Origin: an uncultured Anaeromyxobacter sp.
Lineage (GTDB): Bacteria; Myxococcota; Myxococcia; Myxococcales; Anaeromyxobacteraceae
DNA length: 46,250 nucleotides
Assembly: GCA_903904005.1 (NCBI GenBank)
Contig: CAIVAR010000095.1
Coordinates: 1-46,250, forward strand
Direction of reading: 5' to 3'
The translations under genes and the position numbers were made by a program. The first letter of the stretch is position 1. Each line of letters opens with the position of its first letter. Shown here one piece after another: positions 17,783 to 27,662 of this stretch. Under the pieces are notes generated by a model. That model worked only from the letters and a program-made list of their open reading frames with translations, made no database searches and was not told the origin of the DNA.

Positions 17783-19144
17783 TCAGAAGTACTCCCCGGC
17801 GTTGAACCACACGCCGAAGGAGCTCTCCCCGAGGGCGAAGTCGAGCGACACGGCGGTCCGGGAATCGCGGTTCATCATGAAGCGCAGGCCGAAGCCTCCG
17901 GCGGGCCGGATGAACTGGAGGAGCCCGACCTTCTCGTTCGCGTAGCTCCAGCCCGGGCCGCTCGCCTGGAAGGCCGGTGCGGCGAAGGACTCGGCGTTGG
18001 CGAAGACCACCCCGCCGAGCAGCCCGTTGTTGGTGATCCGGAAGCGCCACTCCACCTCGCCGTAGAGCTCCTGCGTTCCGCGCCAGCGCCCCTGGACGTA
18101 GCCACGGCCGGTGCGGTTCTTCTGGTCCCAGCCGATCGAGGGCAGGGTGAGGTACGGGGCGACGCCCGAGGTGATGCCCCGGTAGAGCAGCCAGACCCCG
18201 ATCACGTTGCGGGGCACGTCGTCGCTGAGCGGGACGTAGGCGCGGAACTGGGCGTCCATGCTGGTGCTCGACTGGGAGGAGCCGAGCCAGGTGGGGTTCA
18301 CGGTGAAGGAGGCGGCGCCGTAGAGCCCGCGGTAGGGGTCGATGGTGGAGTCGCGGCTGTCGTAGAGGAAGGCCAGGGAGGCGCCCGAGACCACGCCCTG
18401 GGACGGATTGAAGCCGTAGGCCAGGCTGTAGGCGTAGTCGGGCCCCACCACCGGCGCCGCCGCCGTGAGGTCCATGCCCTTGTCCTTGACGGCGTAGTAG
18501 CTGTCGAGCCGGTAGCCGAGCCCGAAGTAGAGGTCGCCCCAGATCCGCTTCATCACCGTCTCGTGGAGGCGGACGAGGTTGAAGTCCTCCACCATGGCGG
18601 CTGCCGACATGGCCTGGGGTCCGGTTCCGAGACCGTAGGTCTTCTGGTTGAAGAGGAGGAAGCGCCAGTCCCCCTGCAGCTCCCACTCGTTGCCCGACGT
18701 CATCACCGTCGTCGAGACCTGGAGGGTGAGCTGGGCCATCGTCGAGTAGAGGGCCACCGCCTGCAGGCTGGAGATGGTCGTGTCGGCGAGCGGTCCCAGG
18801 TACATCCCCAGCGTCCCGGTGACGCCGAAGAGCACGCCCATGGCCGGGTTGTAGCCGACGGCCGGGAGGATGGCGGGCAGGAGCACGAGCGGCTCCGGCG
18901 GGCCCTTGCCCTCCCGGGCCAGCCCCACCCAGTCGAGGAGGCTCCAGGCGTCCTCGTAGGGAGCGCAGTGCCCCTCCACGCAGACGCTGCCGTACTGGAT
19001 CGCCCGCACGCAATCGGCGCTGCAGGTGCACGGAACCGTCGCCTCGCGAGCCGCATCGACCGCCGGTTCCACGGCGAGTGTCGGCAGCGGCGAGGCGAGG
19101 GCCGCGGCGAGGAGCAGGGTGGCGCCGAGGCGGACGGAGCGCAT
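17783..19144 (-). CDS. Omp85/surface-antigen-type barrel with Cys-rich N-terminus
   Basis: A 453-residue exported protein. A signal peptide covers ~1-24 ('LLLAAALASPLPTLA'). Mature residues 36-62 contain five Cys (39, 41, 45, 55, 60) in a 'CTCSADCV...CVEGHC' pattern common in myxobacterial surface proteins. A Pro/Leu-rich stretch ('LLPAILPAVGYNPAMGVLFGV') leads into a ~16-strand-type barrel resembling the C-terminal half of BamA-like surface antigens. Strands such as 'LAFLYDSRDSTIDPYRGLY' (the D15 'D.R....P..G' signature), 'ITNNGLLGGVVFAN' and the final 'ESSFGVWFNAGEYF' support this. No POTRA domains are present, so it is not BamA itself; lipase- or calcineurin-linked barrels of this type are usually of unknown function. 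The ATG at 19144 is chosen for the signal peptide. Confidence 0.75.
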   Translation of the reverse strand: MRSVRLGATLLLAAALASPLPTLAVEPAVDAAREATVPCTCSADCVRAIQYGSVCVEGHCAPYEDAWSLLDWVGLAREGKGPPEPLVLLPAILPAVGYNPAMGVLFGVTGTLGMYLGPLADTTISSLQAVALYSTMAQLTLQVSTTVMTSGNEWELQGDWRFLLFNQKTYGLGTGPQAMSAAAMVEDFNLVRLHETVMKRIWGDLYFGLGYRLDSYYAVKDKGMDLTAAAPVVGPDYAYSLAYGFNPSQGVVSGASLAFLYDSRDSTIDPYRGLYGAASFTVNPTWLGSSQSSTSMDAQFRAYVPLSDDVPRNVIGVWLLYRGITSGVAPYLTLPSIGWDQKNRTGRGYVQGRWRGTQELYGEVEWRFRITNNGLLGGVVFANAESFAAPAFQASGPGWSYANEKVGLLQFIRPAGGFGLRFMMNRDSRTAVSLDFALGESSFGVWFNAGEYF

Positions 19145-19172
19145 GCTTCGTTGTATCGCCCCCCGGCGGGTG

Positions 19173-19198
19173 GGGGGCGACTCGATCGGGTCGCCCCC
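19173..19198 (-). terminator. Hairpin downstream of slyD, possible terminator
   Basis: GGGGGCGAC (19173-19181) pairs perfectly with GTCGCCCCC (19190-19198) around an 8-nt loop. It begins 7 nt past the slyD stop and lies before the next minus-strand gene. There is no U-run, as is common in such GC-rich genomes, so termination activity is uncertain. Confidence 0.45.
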
Positions 19199-19205
19199 GT
19201 CCAGG

Positions 19206-19691
19206 CTAGTGGTGGTGATGCCCACCCGGTTCGTGAACGTGCCCGTGCTCCTTCTCCTCGTCGGTCGCCTCGCGGACCTCGCGGATGGCGATGTCGAAGT
19301 GGAGCTCCTGGCCGGCCAGGGGGTGGTTCAGGTCGACCACCACCACCTCCGGCTTGATCTCCTTCACCACGAAGGGGACGACCTCCCCCTCCGGTCCACG
19401 GGCCGTGTACTGGTGGCCGACCTCGGGAAGCTCGCCGCCGAAGGCCTCCTTCGGGACCTCCTGGACGCCCTGGGGATCGTGCGCGCCGTAGCCGTCCTCG
19501 GCGGTGACGATGACCTGCTTCGTGTCGTCCTTGCCGAGCCCCTCGAGCGCACGCTCGAGCCCGGGCACGATGTTGCCCGCCCCCTGGATGTAGTAGAGCG
19601 GGCTGCCCGGCTCCGATGCGTCGACGATGTCACCGTCGCCCAGGTGGAGCTTGTAGTCGACGCCCACCACCAAACCGTTCGCGATCTTCAA
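19206..19691 (-). CDS. slyD: SlyD-type FKBP peptidyl-prolyl isomerase
   Basis: A 161-residue cytoplasmic FKBP of the SlyD class. The FKBP core is split by the insert-in-flap domain: 'GLVVGVDYKL', 'SPLYYIQGAGNIVPGLERAL.G', the insert (~70-120, 'EDGYGAHDPQGVQEVPKEAF') and the closing 'VDLNHPLAGQELHFDIAIREV'. A His-rich tail ('EHGHVHEP..HHHH') resembles the metal-binding tail of SlyD, which helps nickel delivery in other bacteria. It speeds prolyl isomerisation and acts as a chaperone. The start codon is TTG (19691-19689), set by alignment to the family N-terminus 'KIANGLVV' and a GGAGAA site 6-8 nt upstream; no ATG/GTG fits. It is divergent from prolyl oligopeptidase, which also uses TTG. Confidence 0.93.
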   Translation of the reverse strand: MKIANGLVVGVDYKLHLGDGDIVDASEPGSPLYYIQGAGNIVPGLERALEGLGKDDTKQVIVTAEDGYGAHDPQGVQEVPKEAFGGELPEVGHQYTARGPEGEVVPFVVKEIKPEVVVVDLNHPLAGQELHFDIAIREVREATDEEKEHGHVHEPGGHHHH

Positions 19692-19843
19692 AGGACGTTC
19701 TCCAGCGTGAGGGGAAGTGGCGGATATTGCCCGGAGGCAGGGAGGTTTGCCAGGATTCCGGCATGGACGGGGCACCTTCCCGTCAAGCGCCGGTGCCGGG
19801 ATTCGGCTAGATTCCGCTCGCACCGCCCCACCTGGAGGCCACC

Positions 19844-22023
<2,180 letters not shown>

Positions 22024-22027
<4 letters not shown>

Positions 22028-22989
22028 AGTCGACGATCTCCCCGCCGCGCGAGGTCGCGCCGGGTGTCGTGCTCGTCGACACCGGCTACGTGGGACCGGG
22101 GATCGCCGCCGCGTGGATCGTGAAGGGCGGCGGGAGCGCCGCGGTGATCGAGACCGGGACCGCGCACAGCGTTCCCCACGTCCTCGCCGGCCTCGCCGCC
22201 GCCGGGGTCGCGCCGGAAGGGGTGAGCCACGTCCTCGTCACCCACGTCCACCTCGACCACGCCGCCGGCGCGGGGGCGCTGCTCGAGCGGCTGCCCGCGG
22301 CCAGGCTGGTCGTCCACCCGCGCGGCGCCCGCCACATGATCGATCCGTCGAAGCTGCTCGCCGGGGCGGCCGAGGTCTACGGGGGCACGGAGGCGATCCG
22401 CAGGCTCTACGGCGACGTCCGCCCGGTGCCGGCCGAGCGCGTGGTCGAGGCGCCGGAGGGAACGGTCGTCGACCTGGGTGGCCGCGCGCTGCGCATGCTC
22501 GACTCGCCCGGCCACGCGAAGCACCACTTCGTCGTCCACGATCCGGCCACCCGGGGCTTCTTCACCGGCGACACCTTCGGCATCTCCTACCGGGAGTTCG
22601 ACGACGCGTCCGGTCCGTTCATGTACCCGACCACCACCCCGGTGCAGTTCGACCCGCCGGCGCTGCGGGCGTCGGTGGCGCGCATGCTCGCCGAGCGGCC
22701 GGAGCGGATGTACCTCACCCACTACGGCATGATCGAGGGGCGGATCCCCGAGGCCGCGGCGGCCATGCTCGCCGCCGTCGACGGGCACGTGGCGGTGGCC
22801 CAGGGCGCGCCGCCGGGACCCGCTCGGCAGGCCGCCATCCGGGCGGGGCTGGCCGCGCAGCTCCTCGAGCTGCTCGCCGGCCGCGGGTGGAAGGGAACGC
22901 GGGAGGAGGCGCTCGCGTCCTTCTCCGTGGACCTCGACCTGAACGCGCAGGGGCTCGAGTTCTGGATGGCCTCCCAGCCGAACGGCTAG
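22024..22989 (+). CDS. Metallo-beta-lactamase-fold hydrolase
   Basis: A 321-residue MBL-fold protein. The metal motif H-x-H-x-D-H is at His74, His76, Asp78, His79 ('THVHLDHAAG'). Further ligands are in 'DSPGHAKHHFV' (His), 'FFTGDTFG' (Asp) and 'YLTHYG' (His). A C-terminal extension (~250-321) is helical. Such enzymes include glyoxalase-II-like thioesterases, lactonases and phosphodiesterases; the sequence does not let me choose. The GTG start overlaps the prolyl oligopeptidase stop, giving coupled translation. Its TAG stop overlaps the TAG of glgX on the other strand, the two sharing a CTAG, so the operon ends here. No terminator hairpin is visible between them, as there is no room for one. 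Confidence 0.88.
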
Positions 22990-25049
22990 GGAGGCGGCAT
23001 CCGCTCCGGCGCGAGCGCCGCAAGGAAGACGAACGAGTACGGGCTGGCGAGGTAGCTCGCCTCCTCGACGATCGGAGCCTCCTCCCAGGTCAGGATGTCG
23101 TTCGGCGCCGGGAGGAAGGTGTCCACCATGAGGTGCCAGCCCTCCTCCACCCGGGGCAGCTCGAACTCGAGCGGCTCCTTCCAGGCGTTCACGATGACGT
23201 GGGCCAGCGCCGGTCCGTCCGGTTCCTGGAAGGTGACGGCGATGCTGCGGCTCCGGTCGCTCCAGTCGGGCGCGCCGAGCTTCACCCCGTGCCAGGCGAT
23301 GCAGGCGCTGCGCAGGAACTGGGTGAGGGTCCCCGAGCGGCGCGGGTCGGGGTGGACCGACGAGCGCAGGCGGACGAGCCGCCGCAGGAAGCGGTGCACG
23401 TCGGCGTGGACCTTCCGCCGGCTCCAGTCGAGCCAGGAGAGCTCGTTGTCCTGGCACCAGGCGTTGTTGTTCCCGAGCTGGGTGCGGCGCATCTCGTCCC
23501 CCATCAGGATCATGGGGACGCCGGCGGACAGCATGTTCACCGCCAGGAAATTCTTCACCTGCCGGTTGCGCAGCTGCTCCACGGCCGGGTCGTCGGAGGG
23601 CCCCTCCACCCCGCAGTTCCAGGCCAGCCCGTGGTCCGTGCCGTCGAGGTTCTTCTCGCCGTTCGCCTCGTTGCGCTTCTTCTCGTAGGTGACCAGGTCG
23701 TTGAGCGTGAACCCGTCGTGGCAGGTGACGAAGTTCACGCTCTGCTCGGGCTCCCGCTGCTTCTGCTCGTAGAGGTCGGGGCTGGCCAGCAGCCGGTTGG
23801 CGAACGCGGAGACCTGCCCCGGGTCGCCGCGGAGGAAGGACCGGACGTCGTCGCGGAACCTGCCGTTCCACTCCTTCCAGGCGTCGCCCACGAAGTTGCC
23901 CACCTGGTAGAGACCGGCCGCGTCCCAGGCCTCGGCGATGAGCTTCGAGCCGGCCAGCACCGGGTCGCTCTCGATGTCCCAGACCGCCGGCGCGTTCTTC
24001 ACCGGGGTGCCGTCGGTGCCCCGGGAGAGCACCGAGGCCAGGTCGAAGCGGAACCCGTCGACGTGCATCTCCGCGACCCAGTGGCGGAGGGCGTCGAGCA
24101 TGAGACGGCGCACCACCGGGTGGTTGGCCTTGAGCGTGTTTCCACACCCCGTGAAGTTGGCGTACTTCCGGAAGCCCTCCAGGATGTAGTAGGCCCGGTT
24201 GTCGAGGCCGCGGAAGGAGAGGGTGGGACCCTTCTCGTCCCCCTCGGCGGAGTGGTTGAAGACCACGTCGAGGATCACCTCGATGTCGGCCCGGTGCAGG
24301 GCCTTCACGAGGTCGCGGAACTCGTCGAGGGCGCCGAGCGGCGTGCCGGCCGCGGCGTAGGGCAGGTGGGGCGCGAAGAAGGAGACCGGCGAGTAGCCCC
24401 AGTAGTTGGAGAGCGCGCCCTTCCCGTCCTGGGCGTCGAACTGGAAGACCGGCATGAGCTCCACCGCGGTCACGCCCAGGTCGCGCAGGTAGGGGATCTT
24501 CTCGACGAGCCCGGCGTAGGTGCCGCGCTTTCCGGGCGCGACGCCGGAACTCTCGTGGGCGGTGAAGCCCTTCACGTGCATCTCGTAGATCACCGCGTGG
24601 GGTGAGTTGCGCCGGAGCGGCAGGTCCCCCTCCCAGTCGTAGCGGGAGAGGTCGGCCACCACCCCCTTCATGGCCGTCCCGGCGTTGTCGCCTCGGCGGG
24701 CCGCGGCCTGCCGGTCGTAGGTGGATGGGACGGCCACCGCGCGGGCGTACGGGTCGAGGAGCAGCTTGTGGCCGTCGAACCGGTAGCCGTGCGCCGGGTC
24801 CCACGGGCCGTGGATGCGCCATCCGTAGAGCTGCCCCGGGGCGAGCCCCGCCACGTGGGCGTGCCAGTAGTGGTAGGTGCGCTGCAGGGCCGGGTCGAGC
24901 CGGATGATCCGGGAGGGCCTCGCATCCTCGGCGCGGTCGAAGAGGCAGATCTCCGCGGCGGTGGCGTGGCGCGACCAGATGCTGAAGTTGACGCCCGCCC
25001 CGTCGAGGGTGGCGCCGAGTGGCCAGCTGCGCCCCGGGGTGACGTCCAT
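22986..25049 (-). CDS. glgX: Glycogen debranching enzyme GlgX
   Basis: A 687-residue GH13 enzyme of the GlgX/TreX/isoamylase type at the expected length. An N-terminal CBM48 region (~8-100) begins 'PLGATLDGAGVNFSIWSRHA'. The catalytic barrel follows, with 'DVVFNHSAEGDE', nucleophile Asp336 in 'GFRFDLAS', acid Glu373 in 'IAEAWDAAG', and 'TCHDGFTLNDL'. A C-terminal beta domain ends the protein. It hydrolyses alpha-1,6 branch points of limit dextrin during glycogen use, in the cytoplasm. The ATG at 25049 is followed by the family's start; frames further upstream belong to the ygiC-like gene in another phase. That gene ends 8 bp upstream on the same strand, so glgX may be the last gene of the ygiB-ygiC transcript. 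Confidence 0.95.
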   Translation of the reverse strand: MDVTPGRSWPLGATLDGAGVNFSIWSRHATAAEICLFDRAEDARPSRIIRLDPALQRTYHYWHAHVAGLAPGQLYGWRIHGPWDPAHGYRFDGHKLLLDPYARAVAVPSTYDRQAAARRGDNAGTAMKGVVADLSRYDWEGDLPLRRNSPHAVIYEMHVKGFTAHESSGVAPGKRGTYAGLVEKIPYLRDLGVTAVELMPVFQFDAQDGKGALSNYWGYSPVSFFAPHLPYAAAGTPLGALDEFRDLVKALHRADIEVILDVVFNHSAEGDEKGPTLSFRGLDNRAYYILEGFRKYANFTGCGNTLKANHPVVRRLMLDALRHWVAEMHVDGFRFDLASVLSRGTDGTPVKNAPAVWDIESDPVLAGSKLIAEAWDAAGLYQVGNFVGDAWKEWNGRFRDDVRSFLRGDPGQVSAFANRLLASPDLYEQKQREPEQSVNFVTCHDGFTLNDLVTYEKKRNEANGEKNLDGTDHGLAWNCGVEGPSDDPAVEQLRNRQVKNFLAVNMLSAGVPMILMGDEMRRTQLGNNNAWCQDNELSWLDWSRRKVHADVHRFLRRLVRLRSSVHPDPRRSGTLTQFLRSACIAWHGVKLGAPDWSDRSRSIAVTFQEPDGPALAHVIVNAWKEPLEFELPRVEEGWHLMVDTFLPAPNDILTWEEAPIVEEASYLASPYSFVFLAALAPERMPPP

Positions 25050-25057
25050 GGAAGATT

Positions 25058-26260
25058 CTAGCGCCCTTCGCCGATGGCCCGGAAGCGGGCCCGCCGGCGC
25101 GGGTCGCCGCCTCCGTCCTCGGAGATGAGGTGGGGGACGAAGCGGGAGAGGTTTCCCGTGATCGGACCGTCCGACTCGCGCAGGCCGGCCCCGGCCGGGA
25201 CGCCGCGCACCAGCCAGCTGCCGATGGAGAGGGAGCGGGGCATGGGGACGGCCGGCTCCCAGAGCGCCTGCCAGACGTGCCCCTCCTTGCCGTAGCCCTC
25301 GTCCTTCCCCTCGGCGATCACGTCGCCGTCCCGCACCAGCACCACGTTCGCCCCCTCGCGCGAGAGGAGCGGCTTGCGCGCGTAGGTGGTGAGGTCGCCG
25401 GGCTCGAGGAAGGCGGGGAGCAGGTTGGGGTGGTCGGGGTAGAGCTCCCAGAGCACCGCCAGGATCCCCTTGTTCGACGCCACCATCTTCCAGGCGGGCT
25501 CGATCCAGCGGGTGTGGGCCTGGGGCAGCATGGCGCCGAAGGTCTCCCGCGCCATCCACTCCCACGGGTAGAGCTTGAAGCAGGCGCGCATCTCCACGCC
25601 GTCGCCGTCGACGAAGGCCCGCTTGCCGGCGTCCCAGCCGATGGTCCGCATCTCCACGAAGGAGGTCGAGAGCCCCGCCTGCGCCGCGGTGTCCTGGAGG
25701 TAGGTGGCCGTCAGCACGTCCTCGGGGACGTCGAGGCTCGCGAAGTGGAGCGGCCCCACCGGGAGCCAGGGCGCGAGCTCCTTCCACCCGGCCACCAGCC
25801 GCTCGTGGAGCGAGTTCCACTGGTCGGCTGCTGGGTCCACGTCCTGCAGCCAGTGCCACTGGACCACCGCGGTCTCCACCAGGCCGGTGGGGGTGTCGGC
25901 GTTGTACTCGAGGAGGCGAGGCGTGCCGGCGCCGTCCCAGGCCAGGTCCATCCGGCCGTAGATGGAGGGGTCCCCGTCGCCGTCCACGCCCTCCCAGGAG
26001 CGGGCGACGAGCGGCACCATCTCCCGCGGGATGGCGAGCCGCTCCCAGTAGCGCCCCGTGTCGAGGACGTGCCCCACCGCGGCGAGGACCATCTCGTGGA
26101 GCTCGGCGGTGGCCCGCTCGAGGAGCTCCACGTCACCGGGGGTGAATACCCAGAAGGCCGACTCGTCCCAGTAGGGGGCGTCGGCGGTGTGGATGGGGAA
26201 CCCCACCTTCTCCACCCGCTCCTGCCAGCCGTCGCGTGGCTCCCGTTCCCGTCGCTCCAC
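25058..26260 (-). CDS. ygiC: YgiC-like glutathionylspermidine-synthase-family ATP-grasp protein
   Basis: A 400-residue protein of the glutathionylspermidine synthase C-terminal (ATP-grasp) family, close in size to E. coli YgiC (386). Signatures are 'YWDESAFWVFT' near the start, 'GRMDLAWDG', 'LLEYNADTPTGLVET', 'CFKLYPWEWM' and the C-terminal 'SIGSWLVRGVPAGAGLRES'. There is no N-terminal amidase domain, as in YgiC. These proteins are thought to ligate an amine to a peptide, but YgiC itself does not make glutathionylspermidine and its substrate is unknown. The start is GTG at 26260 with GGGGGAG upstream. It lies 18 bp after a YgiB-like lipoprotein gene, the same order as ygiB-ygiC in enterobacteria. 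Confidence 0.85.
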   Translation of the reverse strand: MERREREPRDGWQERVEKVGFPIHTADAPYWDESAFWVFTPGDVELLERATAELHEMVLAAVGHVLDTGRYWERLAIPREMVPLVARSWEGVDGDGDPSIYGRMDLAWDGAGTPRLLEYNADTPTGLVETAVVQWHWLQDVDPAADQWNSLHERLVAGWKELAPWLPVGPLHFASLDVPEDVLTATYLQDTAAQAGLSTSFVEMRTIGWDAGKRAFVDGDGVEMRACFKLYPWEWMARETFGAMLPQAHTRWIEPAWKMVASNKGILAVLWELYPDHPNLLPAFLEPGDLTTYARKPLLSREGANVVLVRDGDVIAEGKDEGYGKEGHVWQALWEPAVPMPRSLSIGSWLVRGVPAGAGLRESDGPITGNLSRFVPHLISEDGGGDPRRRARFRAIGEGR

Positions 26261-26278
26261 CGTCTCCCCCGACCCGCG

Positions 26279-26692
26279 TCAGCTGCCCGACGCCGAGGTG
26301 CCGGCGTGGGAGGCGCCCGTGGCGCCGAAGCCGCCCCGGCTCACCGACCCCGAGGAGGCCGGGCCCTGGACGGTACCCCCGCCCGGTCCGGAGCGGACGT
26401 AGCCGGGAGCGAAGGTGCCCACTCCCCCGTACATGCCGTAGGGGATCCAGATGAAGTGGAAGCCGCCGTGGGACTGCTGGACGCCGCCGTCGGGCGAGTC
26501 CCAGCTGCCGGTGGCGTTCGAGCCGACCCCGCCGTCGGGGGCCGGGGTCCCAACCGAGCAGAGCGCCTCGTCCACGAACTGCCCGTCCCTGTCCACACAG
26601 CGCTTCTCCTTGGGCTTTTCCCCCTCGCAGCCGACCAGCAGGGCCGACACGGCGAGGAGGAGCCCCAGACGGATCGAGGAGGGCTTGCGCAC
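26279..26692 (-). CDS. ygiB: YgiB-like (DUF1190-type) lipoprotein
   Basis: A 137-residue lipoprotein. The GTG start at 26692 gives a compact type II signal peptide with lipobox 'LLVGC' (Cys at about 22). The mature protein has a Cys-containing segment ('RCVDRDGQFVDEALCSV'), a Pro/Gly-rich stretch, an aromatic 'FHFIWIPYGMYGG' block, and a low-complexity Gly/Ser tail. The tail contains 'SRGGFG', which also closes E. coli YgiB. The match is patchy, but the neighbour (YgiC-like) makes it convincing. No role is established for YgiB; envelope localisation is inferred from the lipobox. There is no good ribosome-binding site at the GTG. The upstream region holds a cluster of ATGCGA repeats that may control this pair and the divergent lipoprotein. 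Confidence 0.65.
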   Translation of the reverse strand: MRKPSSIRLGLLLAVSALLVGCEGEKPKEKRCVDRDGQFVDEALCSVGTPAPDGGVGSNATGSWDSPDGGVQQSHGGFHFIWIPYGMYGGVGTFAPGYVRSGPGGGTVQGPASSGSVSRGGFGATGASHAGTSASGS

Positions 26693-26741
26693 GCCCGAAG
26701 TGGAGCACGGGGAAGGGCGGCTGTCGACGGCTGGATGACCG

Positions 26742-26769
26742 AATGCGAGCAATGATGCGAATTCGCGAT
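26742..26769. promoter_or_regulatory. Operator-like repeat cluster in the ygiB/lipoprotein divergent region
   Basis: Bases 26742-26755 repeat the 14-mer GAATGCGAGCAATG found at the tetR start (17091-17104 region). Directly after it come a second ATGCGA (26755-26760) and the palindrome GCGAATTCGC (26757-26766). The remaining intergenic DNA to 26882 is unusually AT-containing for this genome and holds no gene. It may be a binding site for the TetR protein at 17101 or for another regulator. Confidence 0.4.
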
Positions 26770-26869
26770 GCCGGTGCGGCCAGGTACTCCCTGGGTATGG
26801 GGACATCTGTTCGTATAGTGCTGATGTTGCTGTGTAAAATGTTAGGCGGCGCGCGGGAACGAAACTGGT

Positions 26870-26875
26870 TAGAAT
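26870..26875 (+). promoter_or_regulatory. -10-like box (TAGAAT) 7 nt before a lipoprotein start codon
   Basis: TAGAAT ends 7 nt before ATG 26883, exactly the arrangement seen at tetR, and the following bases (GTGAGCC) resemble those at tetR (GCGAGCA). There is no ribosome-binding site for this ATG. It is consistent with a leaderless transcript. Confidence 0.45.
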
Positions 26876-26882
26876 GTGAGCC

Positions 26883-27602
26883 ATGACCCGACGCTCGCGA
26901 AACCTCCTCCCGGCCATGCTCGTCGTTCCCCTCCTCCTCGCCGCCTGCGGGACAGAGGTCACGGAGCTGCCGCCAGGGCTCGGACCGCTCTCCTCGGCCT
27001 CCGAGGTCGCCTTTCCGGCCGACTGCCAGCAGGCGACCGGCACCGGCTCGGTCGCCATCGGCGACGTGCGCACGGTGCTCGCGAACCCGAGCTACAGCGA
27101 GCGCCGGGCCAAGGGTTGCGTGAACGTCCCCCTCGCGCAGGTGTGGCAGGCGCTCCAGATCCCGACCGGGGTCGACATCGGCTTCTATCCGGAGCGGAAC
27201 GACAGCGACTGCGAGGCGTGGCTGGTCACGGGCGCGGAATACCCGATCAACTTCGTGACGAAGGAGATCCCGCACGGCGGCATCGAGAGCCACTACACCT
27301 TCGAGATCACCTGGCGGGCCGGCATCCAGACCGGCACCGCCACCGACCCCACCGAGGTGCGGATGCTCTACGGGAAGACCTCCGGCACCATCGAGGTCCC
27401 CAAGATCCTCGGCTCCATGGTCTTCACCGCCGATCCGGCCCACCCGGGCTGGACGCAGATCGACATGATCCGGCAGCTCAACACCAACGGCCACTCCGAC
27501 GACGCCGGGAAGCTCTACAGCTGGCTGCAGGGCTTCTACGACGGGCTCAAGGGGCACCTCGCCGGCACGGTGGTGACCTCCGGCTACTGCGTCCGGCTGT
27601 AG
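26883..27602 (+). CDS. Lipoprotein of unknown function, possibly START/SRPBCC-like
   Basis: A 239-residue lipoprotein. A type II signal peptide with 'RRSRN' start and lipobox 'LLAAC' puts the lipidated Cys near residue 22. The mature domain includes 'ERRAKGCVNVPLAQVWQALQ', then alternating strands ('NFVTKEIPHGGIESHYTFEITWRAG', written here in part) and a long C-terminal helix ('DAGKLYSWLQGFYDGLKGHL'). Strands followed by a closing helix recall the helix-grip fold, but I cannot assign a family with confidence. The ATG lacks a Shine-Dalgarno and follows TAGAAT by 7 nt. It is divergent from ygiB and ends at a strong hairpin facing fadL. Role unknown; probably anchored in the outer or inner membrane facing the periplasm. 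Confidence 0.65.
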   Translation: MTRRSRNLLPAMLVVPLLLAACGTEVTELPPGLGPLSSASEVAFPADCQQATGTGSVAIGDVRTVLANPSYSERRAKGCVNVPLAQVWQALQIPTGVDIGFYPERNDSDCEAWLVTGAEYPINFVTKEIPHGGIESHYTFEITWRAGIQTGTATDPTEVRMLYGKTSGTIEVPKILGSMVFTADPAHPGWTQIDMIRQLNTNGHSDDAGKLYSWLQGFYDGLKGHLAGTVVTSGYCVRL

Positions 27603-27612
27603 CCGAAACGAA

Positions 27613-27636
27613 GAGCGCGCCCCGGAGGGCGCGCTC
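27613..27636. terminator. Bidirectional hairpin between the lipoprotein and fadL
   Basis: GAGCGCGCCC (27613-27622) pairs perfectly with GGGCGCGCTC (27627-27636) around a CGGA tetraloop. It sits between two convergent stop codons (27602 and 27663). No U-tract follows on either strand, but position and symmetry suit a terminator serving both directions. Confidence 0.65.
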
Positions 27637-27662
27637 GTTCACCGCGGCGTGACGTCCGAGGC

